NCBI GenBank assembly: GCA_964443825.1 | Contig: CAYUEV010000059.1 | Span: 1-7,245, forward strand | Direction: 5' to 3' | Origin: UBA1081 sp964443825 | GTDB lineage: Bacteria; Bacillota; Clostridia; Oscillospirales; Acutalibacteraceae | Length of the DNA stretch: 7,245 bases | The notes under the pieces: model-generated | What the model saw: the letters and a program-made list of their open reading frames with translations, nothing else | Told to the model about the DNA's origin: nothing | Database searches by the model: none | Part shown: positions 1 to 5,925 of the stretch, in pieces | How the letters are laid out: each line of letters opens with the position of its first letter | Numbering within the stretch: the stretch's first letter is position 1 | Position numbers and translations under genes: made by a program

Positions 1-84
1 TGGCAAAACTATCTGTTTTTACGATTCTATTATCTGTCGTCTATTGTCTAAAATATAAATTTCTTTTTAACAGATAATATTTCG

Positions 85-113
85 TTTATACTCTATTTAC
101 ATTTTGGTAAAAT
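85..113 (+). promoter_or_regulatory. probable extended -10 promoter for the M28 peptidase gene
   Basis: A TTTATA -35 candidate (85-90) lies 17 bp from a TAAAAT -10 (108-113), which is preceded by TGG, giving an extended -10. The block TTTTGGTAAAATTTAA is almost identical to the block around the -10 of the lipoprotein promoter at 4412-4420 on the other strand, which supports its being real. Transcription would start near 120, leaving a leader of about 80 nt. No mapped start is available, so this is inferred from the elements only. Confidence 0.5.
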
Positions 114-133
114 TTAATTAACGCTGATAATAT
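104..133 (+). promoter_or_regulatory. alternative promoter for the M28 peptidase gene
   Basis: A second possible promoter has TTGGTA (104-109), an 18-bp spacer, and TAATAT (128-133) preceded by TGA, an extended -10. It overlaps the first candidate, so the two are either tandem starts or only one is used. Its -10 sits inside the palindrome at 127-138. Confidence 0.3.
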
Positions 134-146
134 ATTATTATGTTAA
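118..146. repeat. AT-rich dyad in the leader of the peptidase gene
   Basis: A perfect 12-bp palindrome, ATAATATATTAT (127-138), is flanked almost symmetrically by TTAAC (118-122) and GTTAA (142-146). It lies just downstream of the first predicted transcription start and overlaps the second -10. Such a place would suit a repressor operator, but AT-rich DNA gives palindromes by chance and no family is recognised. Confidence 0.3.
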
Positions 147-201
147 TCTAACCCATAGTCACATTTTTAAACTCTTTTATCTTACAGAACGAGGGAGAAC
201 T

Positions 202-1443
202 ATGGATCTTAAAAAACTTATTGACAAGAAAGACGAAGCCGCGAAATATATGCAAAAAGAAATTACGCATATAATAAAAACCTTTGAAAAACGTTCGCCC
301 GGCTCGAAAGGCGAATTACAGGCGTGCGAGTATATGGCGGACGTCCTAAAAAAAGACTGCGGATGCGAAGACGTAAAAATCGAATCCTTTAAAGAAAATC
401 CCGGTTCGTTTTTCGGCTGGATTTACTTTACAATAACTTTTGTCCTTGTGTCCATCCCTCTTTTCTTCTTTTTCCCGATAGCCTCCGTCGTATTTATTAT
501 AGCGGGTCTTTTTATTGTCTTTATGCAATTCGGCTTATATAAAAAATTCGTGGACGCGTTTTTCCCCGAAAAGACGGGTCATAACGTCACGGCTATTAAG
601 AAGTGTTCAGGCGAAGTGAAACGCCGTATAATCTTTAACGGTCATCCGGACGCCGCTTGGGAGTGGCCCGTAAACTACAAATTCGGCGGCGTAGGTTTTG
701 ATATTCACGCCGTTACTTGCGCCTTGGGCGCGGTTTATTACCTTGTTCTCTCAATAATAAGCGTCGTTCAAAACGGCGTCGGGTTCTCCCCTATAGACAG
801 ATCCAGCGGGCTTTTTAAAGCGGGTCTTATAGGTTTTATTTTCATTCCGTTTTTAGTGGGTCTTTACTGGATGTGGAACAAAAACAGAGTGGTTGACGGA
901 GCGAACGACAACCTTACGGGCTGCTATATGGGAATTACAATATTAAAAGCCCTTAAAGAAGCGGGGATTACTTCTGAAAATACCGAGATAGGCGTAATTC
1001 TCACAGGTTCCGAGGAAGCCGGTCTTCGCGGCGCTAAAGCGTGGTGCGAGCAGCATAAAGGCGAATTCCAGGACGTTCCCACATTCATTTATTCTTTCGA
1101 TACGATTCACGATCCAAAATACCTTATGGTAAACTACCGCGACTTAAACGGTACGGTCAAAGCCGATAAAGACGTGTCGGATCTCTTTATGGAAGCGGCA
1201 AAAGAAATCAATATCCCGTGTAAAAAAGGCTGGGTTCCGCCTTTAGGAGGAGCTACGGACTCTGCGGCTTTCGCTCAGGGCGGCTTCAGAGTTACGGGCG
1301 TTACGGGGCTGAACCATAAACTCGAAGATTACTACCACACGAGAAGAGACACATACGACAATATGAATTTAGACGGTATCGCCGGATGTTACGCCATCAG
1401 TTTAAAGACTCTTGAGATGTTTGACGGCGGGGCTAAACAGTAA
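202..1443 (+). CDS. membrane-embedded M28-family zinc metallopeptidase
   Basis: This is a 413-residue protein with the full active-site set of M28 (aminopeptidase Y/S-like) di-zinc peptidases. H148 and D150 lie in NGHPD, D236 in GANDN, the E271-E272 pair in GSEEAGLRGA, D300 in SFDTIHD, and H379 in HTRRDTYDN. By family knowledge H148, D236, E272, D300 and H379 bind metal, and E271 is the general base. Four hydrophobic segments are visible, at about 70-89, 92-112, 168-189 and 205-225. There is no signal peptide and the N-terminus is Lys-rich, so I infer that both ends and the active site face the cytoplasm. The ATG start is preceded by GAGGGAG (191-197). The gene is monocistronic and ends at the terminator at 1456-1480. 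The substrate is unknown; aminopeptidase activity is the default guess. The peptidase fold assignment is strong. Confidence 0.88.
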   Translation: MDLKKLIDKKDEAAKYMQKEITHIIKTFEKRSPGSKGELQACEYMADVLKKDCGCEDVKIESFKENPGSFFGWIYFTITFVLVSIPLFFFFPIASVVFIIAGLFIVFMQFGLYKKFVDAFFPEKTGHNVTAIKKCSGEVKRRIIFNGHPDAAWEWPVNYKFGGVGFDIHAVTCALGAVYYLVLSIISVVQNGVGFSPIDRSSGLFKAGLIGFIFIPFLVGLYWMWNKNRVVDGANDNLTGCYMGITILKALKEAGITSENTEIGVILTGSEEAGLRGAKAWCEQHKGEFQDVPTFIYSFDTIHDPKYLMVNYRDLNGTVKADKDVSDLFMEAAKEINIPCKKGWVPPLGGATDSAAFAQGGFRVTGVTGLNHKLEDYYHTRRDTYDNMNLDGIAGCYAISLKTLEMFDGGAKQ

Positions 1444-1455
1444 AATTTAACAAAT

Positions 1456-1480
1456 AAAAGGCGCGGGTTTCGCGCCTTTT
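1456..1480. terminator. bidirectional rho-independent terminator
   Basis: The hairpin AAAAGGCGCG / CGCGCCTTTT has a 10-bp perfect stem and a 5-nt GGTTT loop, followed by T's to 1482. On the opposite strand the same stem is followed by TTTTATTTGTT, so it can end both the peptidase transcript (stop at 1443) and the DUF1015 transcript (stop at 1495). Confidence 0.9.
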
Positions 1481-1494
1481 TTGTTAGCTTTAAT

Positions 1495-2733
1495 TTAGCT
1501 TAACTCATGTATAAAAAGCCCGCTTAAAAGTTTCGGTTCGAACCACGTTGATTTAGGCGGCATGGTCTTTCCGGCGTCGGCTATAGCCATAAGGTCGTCT
1601 ATGGACGTAGGATACAGTGAAAACGCCGCCTTCATATCGGTCTCGCATCGTCTTTCAAGCTCGGAAAGTCCTCTTATTCCGCCCACAAAGTCAATTCTCG
1701 CGTCTGTTCTGGGGTCGGAAATGCCGAACACGGACTCTATAATATTATTTTGAAGTATCGACACGTCGAGGTTTTCAACGGGGTCGTCCTCATTAAAAGA
1801 GCCGTCTTTCGCCTTTAATTTGTACCATTCCTTTTTAAGATACATACCGAAAGTATGTTTGCTTTCGGGGCGGTAGGGCGCGGTTTCAGCTTTTTTTATG
1901 TAGAATTTTTCCGATATTTTTTCTATTATCTCATCTTCGGTAAGCTCGTTTAAATCGGCTATTACTCTGTTGTAGTCCATTATAGAGAGGTCTTCGCTTT
2001 TAAAGTAAACCGCCAAAAAATAGTTAAACTCTTCCGTTCCGTCGTAGGACGGGAATTTTTCGCGCCTTTTTAATCCGACTTTCACGGCCGAGGCCGCTCT
2101 GTGGTGACCGTCCGCTATATAAAGGCAGGGCACTTTTTTAAAAAGATTTACTAACTTTTCTATATCGCGCTCGTCGTCTATTACCCAGGCGGCGTTTTTT
2201 ACGTTATCGCTTAAAAAATCGCACCACGGTTCTTTTTTAACGTATTTATTTATTATATCGTCAATTTCACGATTGCCTTTGTACGTTAAAAATATAGGTC
2301 CGGTGTTCGCGTCGCAGTAATCGACGTGATTTATTCTGTCGCGCTCTTTATCTTCTCTCGTCAGTTCATGTTTTTTTATGACGTTATTAAGGTAGTCGTC
2401 GATCGACGCGCACCCCACGAGTCCCGTTTGAACTCTTCCGTCCATAACTTGCCTGTAGACATACAGCAACGGCTTTTTGTCCTTTGTAAGGACGCCGTCG
2501 TTTTTTAGTTTTTCAAGATTTTCTTTAGCTTTAATATAGACTTTTTCGTCGTAAATATATGTGTCGGGAGGCAAATCCACCTCCGCTTTATCGACGTGAA
2601 TAAAAGAATAAGGCTTGCCTTTAACGGCTTCCCGCGCTTCTTCGCTGTTCATAACGTCGTAAGGGAGCGCCGCGACTTTAGACGCGTACTCATTTTTTGG
2701 TCTTACCGCTTTAAAAGGTCTTATTACCGACAT
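1495..2733 (-). CDS. DUF1015 family protein (COG4198)
   Basis: This 412-residue soluble protein is recognisable as full-length DUF1015. The N-terminus is SVIRPFKAVRP, followed by PYDVM (24-28), KHELTREDKERDR (120-132), the signature IADGHHRAASA (206-216) and a conserved end with MPPKSTWFEPKL (391-402). The DGHHR motif (208-212) resembles the catalytic motif of ParB/SerK-type free-serine kinases, and in many Clostridia I recall DUF1015 genes next to serA and serC. A link to phosphoserine metabolism is therefore possible but is inference, and no ser genes are present here. It starts 15 bp after the lipoprotein stop, and its Shine-Dalgarno AAGGAA (2741-2746) lies just beside that stop, so the two are very probably one transcript and may be translationally coupled. 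No truncation or missing motif is seen. Confidence 0.9.
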   Translation of the reverse strand: MSVIRPFKAVRPKNEYASKVAALPYDVMNSEEAREAVKGKPYSFIHVDKAEVDLPPDTYIYDEKVYIKAKENLEKLKNDGVLTKDKKPLLYVYRQVMDGRVQTGLVGCASIDDYLNNVIKKHELTREDKERDRINHVDYCDANTGPIFLTYKGNREIDDIINKYVKKEPWCDFLSDNVKNAAWVIDDERDIEKLVNLFKKVPCLYIADGHHRAASAVKVGLKRREKFPSYDGTEEFNYFLAVYFKSEDLSIMDYNRVIADLNELTEDEIIEKISEKFYIKKAETAPYRPESKHTFGMYLKKEWYKLKAKDGSFNEDDPVENLDVSILQNNIIESVFGISDPRTDARIDFVGGIRGLSELERRCETDMKAAFSLYPTSIDDLMAIADAGKTMPPKSTWFEPKLLSGLFIHELS

Positions 2734-2740
2734 ACAATCA

Positions 2741-2746
2741 TTCCTT
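2741..2746 (-). promoter_or_regulatory. ribosome binding site of the DUF1015 gene
   Basis: AAGGAA lies 7 nt before the ATG at 2733 and ends 3 nt after the TAA of the upstream lipoprotein gene (2749-2751). Ribosomes finishing the first gene would be placed on this site, and there is no room for a separate promoter or terminator between the genes. Confidence 0.75.
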
Positions 2747-2748
2747 TT

Positions 2749-4377
2749 TTAGACTAAAACCGCGTCCCTGAAGTACACTTCTCCGTCCGAAAACGAGTAT
2801 ACGCCTTGCACATCGCTGTTCACGACGAAATACGACGCTTCCGTAAAAGCGGGAACGACGACGCAGTCCGATATTAACGTCTGTTCTAAATTTTTATATA
2901 CTTCGGAAATTTTTTGCGAATCCATATCGAGCGACATGGAATTTAAAGCTTTATCGTAATCGGGATTTTCATATCCCGCTACGTTATAATCTGACGACGA
3001 CGCGAACATTCTAAAAAATTCCGCGGAGCTGCCCGCCGTAACGGAAAGCGGCATGAACGCCAGCTCGTAATCTCCGGCGTTAAAAAGCGCTAAAGCTTCT
3101 TGTCTTTCAAGGGATTTTATTTTAACGTCTATCCCGAGAATTTTTTGCCACAGCTGTATTTGCTCTTTTACGCCGTCTGAAAAGTCGTCGCAGGTGAGAA
3201 CCGTTACCGTGTCCTCGTCATTTATATTTTCATCATTTAAAAGAGCGGATTTATAATAATTTCCGGCGGCTTCTTCATTATAAGCCAAAGGTTTGGGGGC
3301 GAAATCATAAAAAGGCGAAAGCGACGACAGAAGAAGCCTGTCGTAAGGTTTTTCTATGTAATCGGGAGGAATGAGGACGGATTTATCGACGGAAGACGCG
3401 AACGCATTTCTCATATTAGAGGACGAAAAAATATCCGATTTAAAATTAAACCAATACCCCCAGAGAACGTCGCTTCTCGGAGTCAGCGTATAATCTTCCT
3501 TGTTTTTAAACTGGAGCGACTCTTCGGCCGTCACATATCCCGCGAAGTACGGCCCTTCTTTTAATTTTTCCGAAATCGGCGCGTCGCCCGTGCAATAAAC
3601 CCAAACCCTCGTGTTTTTAGCTTTATCGGGTCCCGTGTAGAGCTTATTTTTTTCGAGCCTTATAACAGACCCTAAAGTCCAGCGGAAGACCATGTACGCC
3701 CCGTTGCAAAGAGTGTATTCCATTGAAAGACCGTATCTGCCTTTGCAAGCGTTAAAAAACGATTCGTTACATGGAGTCGACGCGAGTCTCGTTAAATAAT
3801 ATAAAAAATCCGGGTCCTCATGTTCTAAAGTTATTTTTAATGTGAAATCGTCTAAAGCTTCCGCGCCTATTTCCGAAGGGTTTTTCTTCCCGTTTAAAAC
3901 GTCTTTGGCGTTTTTGATTGAAGATAGATACTTTCCGCCCCATGAACCCGTCGCGGGGTCGACGGCGCGTCTTAAACCGAAAACGTAATCTTTAGCCGTC
4001 ACTCTGTCGTCAAAATTTTCAGGGAGCGGCGATTTATCGGGGTCTTCGTCGCTCAACTTTTCTTTAGAAGTATTTGTTAAATACCATTTGGCGTCTTTTC
4101 TCAAATTGAAAACGTATGTTAAAGAATCGCTCGAAACATTGTAACTTTCAGCGCCGGCGGGGACTACTTTCCCGTCTTTATCGACTCTCATAAGTCCCTC
4201 AAAGCAGTTGTAGGCGATTATTTTTCCTGAAACGTCGTTTACAATCTGAGGGTCGAGCGTAATAAAATCGGACGACACGGGGTAATAAAGCTCTGTTTCC
4301 CGCTCGTTTGCGCCGCAGGAACAGAGCGAAACCGCGATTATTACTAAAGCTAAAAAAACGGAAAAATATTTTTTCAA
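2749..4377 (-). CDS. OppA-like solute-binding lipoprotein (SBP_bac_5), orphan
   Basis: This 542-residue extracytoplasmic binding protein is of the peptide/nickel ABC transporter class. The N-terminus is a lipoprotein signal: KK, a hydrophobic core (5-18), and lipobox L18-C19-S20-C21, with C21 the likely lipidated residue. The family pattern follows: LDPQIVND (41-48), then FEGLMRVDKDGKVVPAGAESY (59-79) and NLRKDAKW near 91. The C-terminal lobe keeps YENPDYDKAL. Where Salmonella OppA has a GWCADY stretch contacting the peptide N-terminus, this protein has PLSVTA (443-448). No permease or ATPase gene lies in the window. The mature part holds seven further Cys residues, which fits an anaerobe. 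The start is TTG: it gives the only complete signal peptide and no in-frame ATG lies just upstream. First gene of a unit with DUF1015. The ligand is unknown. Confidence 0.87.
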   Translation of the reverse strand: MKKYFSVFLALVIIAVSLCSCGANERETELYYPVSSDFITLDPQIVNDVSGKIIAYNCFEGLMRVDKDGKVVPAGAESYNVSSDSLTYVFNLRKDAKWYLTNTSKEKLSDEDPDKSPLPENFDDRVTAKDYVFGLRRAVDPATGSWGGKYLSSIKNAKDVLNGKKNPSEIGAEALDDFTLKITLEHEDPDFLYYLTRLASTPCNESFFNACKGRYGLSMEYTLCNGAYMVFRWTLGSVIRLEKNKLYTGPDKAKNTRVWVYCTGDAPISEKLKEGPYFAGYVTAEESLQFKNKEDYTLTPRSDVLWGYWFNFKSDIFSSSNMRNAFASSVDKSVLIPPDYIEKPYDRLLLSSLSPFYDFAPKPLAYNEEAAGNYYKSALLNDENINDEDTVTVLTCDDFSDGVKEQIQLWQKILGIDVKIKSLERQEALALFNAGDYELAFMPLSVTAGSSAEFFRMFASSSDYNVAGYENPDYDKALNSMSLDMDSQKISEVYKNLEQTLISDCVVVPAFTEASYFVVNSDVQGVYSFSDGEVYFRDAVLV

Positions 4378-4388
4378 TTTATGTAAAG

Positions 4389-4392
4389 CTCC
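4389..4392 (-). promoter_or_regulatory. weak ribosome binding site before a TTG start
   Basis: GGAG (minus strand) lies 11 nt before the TTG start at 4377. The long spacing plus the TTG codon predict modest translation of the binding protein. Later starts would remove the Lys-Lys n-region of the signal peptide, so this start is preferred. Confidence 0.5.
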
Positions 4393-4411
4393 GTTTAGAG
4401 TATTTTCTTAA

Positions 4412-4440
4412 ATTATACCAAAACAAAACCGCGTTTTCCA
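4412..4440 (-). promoter_or_regulatory. extended -10 promoter of the lipoprotein-DUF1015 unit
   Basis: On the minus strand, TGGAAA (-35, weak, 4435-4440) is followed after 17 bp by a perfect TATAAT (4412-4417), preceded by TGG as an extended -10. Transcription would start near 4405, leaving a leader of about 28 nt, too short for a riboswitch. It is back to back with the rmuC promoter; 17 bp separate the two -35 elements. Confidence 0.7.
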
Positions 4441-4457
4441 TAAGTATAAAAATTTTT

Positions 4458-4486
4458 TTGACAAATTATAATTTTTTTGCTATAAT
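4458..4486 (+). promoter_or_regulatory. full-consensus housekeeping promoter of rmuC
   Basis: TTGACA (4458-4463), a 17-bp spacer and TATAAT (4481-4486) match the vegetative sigma consensus at every position, and TGC before the -10 adds an extended -10. Transcription should start at about 4492-4494, most likely A4493. That lies within the GGAGGG Shine-Dalgarno and leaves a leader of only about 12 nt. Confidence 0.85.
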
Positions 4487-4490
4487 TGTC

Positions 4491-4496
4491 GGAGGG
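4491..4496 (+). promoter_or_regulatory. rmuC ribosome binding site, overlapping the predicted transcript start
   Basis: GGAGGG lies 8 nt before the ATG at 4505, an ideal sequence and spacing. However, its first base is only 5 bp downstream of the -10 hexamer, so a start at the usual distance would cut off part of the site. Confidence 0.65.
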
Positions 4497-4504
4497 CGGT
4501 CAAA

Positions 4505-5839
4505 ATGGAAATTGTTGTGTTCGCGCTTATGGTCGTAACCGCCGTTATGTCCATATTGGCGGTAGTATTTTCCATGAAAGCGGCGAAGAAACATACGCAA
4601 GACGGGAAAAACGAGTCCGTTGAAGGAAAAATAGATTCTCTTTTGAACGTATTGTCGCAGGAGTTCTCCAATAACAGACGCGAAACGTCCGCCGCTTTAT
4701 CGGAGATTAACAATAAGCTTAGCGAAAATACCGAGAGAAATCTTGAATATCAAAGAAAAGTAACCGTAAACATCAACGAGTCCTTAAACGGTATGCGCGA
4801 AAGCATAATTAAACAAAACAACGATATGACGGCGACCATTAAGACGTCCACGGAAAAAATGGCGGGCGACGTTTCTTCTTCCATAGAAAAAATGACCTCC
4901 GCCGTATCGGAGTCTATAGAAAAAATACGAGCCGGCAACGAGAAGAAATTGGAAGAAATGAGAGCCACAGTCGACGAAAAACTCACGTCCACATTGACTA
5001 CGCGTCTTGACAGTTCGTTTAAGACGGTCTCGGGGCAGCTTGAAAAACTCTATACGTCGTTAGGCGAGATGAAAGAACTCTCAGGCGGCATTACGCAAAA
5101 CGTCACGAACTTAAACAGGATATTGACGAACGTTAAGACAAGGGGATCCTGGGCGGAATATCAGCTTGAAAACATACTCGATCAGATTATTCCCGGAATG
5201 TATGTAAAAAATTACCACCCGTCTGGCGTTTCGGAAGTTGTGGAATTCGCGGTGAAAATCCCTTCGTCGGACGGCGGCGGAGTTTCTTATCTTCCTATCG
5301 ACTCAAAATTCCCGATGGAAGATTATGTAAAGGTATGCGCCGCGTCGGACAGCGGTAATTTAGAGGAACTGGCTCAAGCTAAAAAAGCCCTTGAAAGAAG
5401 GGTATTGGAAGAGGCGAAAGCCGTGAACAAATATATAAGCGCGCCCGACACTACGCCTTTCGCCATAATGTACCTCGCGACCGAGGGACTTTACGCCGAG
5501 ATCGTGTCGTCAAAAACCGGCGTACTTGAGAAAATCCAGACGGATTACAGCGTAATGGTGGCGGGACCCACGACGATTACCGCTCTTCTAAACTCATTCG
5601 CCATGGGATTTAAGACTTTAGCCGTAAACGAAAAAGCGAACGAGATAAAAATCCTTTTAGGGAATATAAAAAGTCAGTATGATAAATTCGACGCGCTTTT
5701 ACTGAAAATAAAAAAGAAATTGGGCGAAGCCGACCAAACCGTCGACGAGGCGGCGAAGCGAAGCGGTCTTATGTTAAAGAAATTAAAAGACATAGACGCG
5801 GTATCGGCGTCCGACGACGACCCGGCTTTAATGGAATGA
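4505..5839 (+). CDS. rmuC: RmuC family DNA recombination/maintenance protein
   Basis: This 444-residue protein has the standard RmuC layout. An N-terminal membrane anchor (about 3-24) is followed by a long coiled coil (about 38-190, with hendecad repeats at 115-147) and a C-terminal nuclease-like core. Core motifs are GSWAEYQLENIL (214-225), VVEFAVKIP (245-253), YLPIDSKFP (262-270), FAIMYLATEGLYAE (319-332) and MVAGPTTITALLNSF (351-365). E247, D266 and K268 fit the PD-(D/E)xK pattern predicted for this family. In E. coli, rmuC affects recombination at inverted repeats; its biochemical role is not settled, and nuclease activity is inferred from the fold. The gene is monocistronic and transcribed divergently from the lipoprotein unit. 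The hydrophobic N-terminus and Shine-Dalgarno support the ATG start. A low-complexity acidic tail (SDDDPALME) is likely unstructured. Confidence 0.93.
   Translation: MEIVVFALMVVTAVMSILAVVFSMKAAKKHTQDGKNESVEGKIDSLLNVLSQEFSNNRRETSAALSEINNKLSENTERNLEYQRKVTVNINESLNGMRESIIKQNNDMTATIKTSTEKMAGDVSSSIEKMTSAVSESIEKIRAGNEKKLEEMRATVDEKLTSTLTTRLDSSFKTVSGQLEKLYTSLGEMKELSGGITQNVTNLNRILTNVKTRGSWAEYQLENILDQIIPGMYVKNYHPSGVSEVVEFAVKIPSSDGGGVSYLPIDSKFPMEDYVKVCAASDSGNLEELAQAKKALERRVLEEAKAVNKYISAPDTTPFAIMYLATEGLYAEIVSSKTGVLEKIQTDYSVMVAGPTTITALLNSFAMGFKTLAVNEKANEIKILLGNIKSQYDKFDALLLKIKKKLGEADQTVDEAAKRSGLMLKKLKDIDAVSASDDDPALME
4847..4945 (+). repeat. three 33-bp units coding for 11-residue coiled-coil repeats in rmuC
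   Basis: Residues 115-125, 126-136 and 137-147 start with STEKM, SIEKM and SIEKI, exactly 11 residues apart. At DNA level, TCCACGGAAAAAATG, TCCATAGAAAAAATG and TCTATAGAAAAAATA repeat every 33 bp. An 11-residue period is a hendecad, which gives a nearly straight coiled coil. The similarity at DNA level suggests past internal duplication. Confidence 0.7.
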
Positions 5840-5842
5840 CCC

Positions 5843-5917
5843 AAGCGGCTTAAATCGCCCCGCCGCTTTTAGAGACGTCTAAATTTACGTCTTCGGTAAA
5901 CGACTTAAAACGGCGGG
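5843..5917 (+). terminator. convergent 3' region with two competing hairpins, likely rmuC terminator
   Basis: Hairpin A pairs AAGCGGC (5843-5849) with GCCGCTT (5862-5868) over a 12-nt loop and is followed by TT. Hairpin B pairs CCCGCCG plus TTTTA (5859-5871, one bulged C) with TAAAA plus CGGCGGG (5906-5917). It encloses a small AGACGT / ACGTCT stem (5873-5892) and is followed by ATTTTATT. B is the better rightward terminator. Both use the GCCG at 5862-5865, so only one can form. Neither has a good T-run on the minus strand, so the end of the alcohol dehydrogenase transcript is unclear. Confidence 0.55.
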
Positions 5918-5925
5918 ATTTTATT

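Noticed and set aside
4467..4472. Second TATAAT upstream of rmuC
   Set aside because: It is only 3 bp from TTGACA, has GTATAA at the place of a -35 and no TG extension. It would restore a full Shine-Dalgarno if used, but the 4458-4486 pair is far better.
4480..4713. 77-codon minus-strand open frame opposite the start of rmuC
   Set aside because: It is antisense to the membrane anchor and coiled coil of rmuC and runs into the rmuC promoter; no independent support.
4505..5839. Reading rmuC as part of a defence or mobile island
   Set aside because: RmuC is a widespread chromosomal protein, and no restriction, toxin, integrase or phage gene lies nearby.
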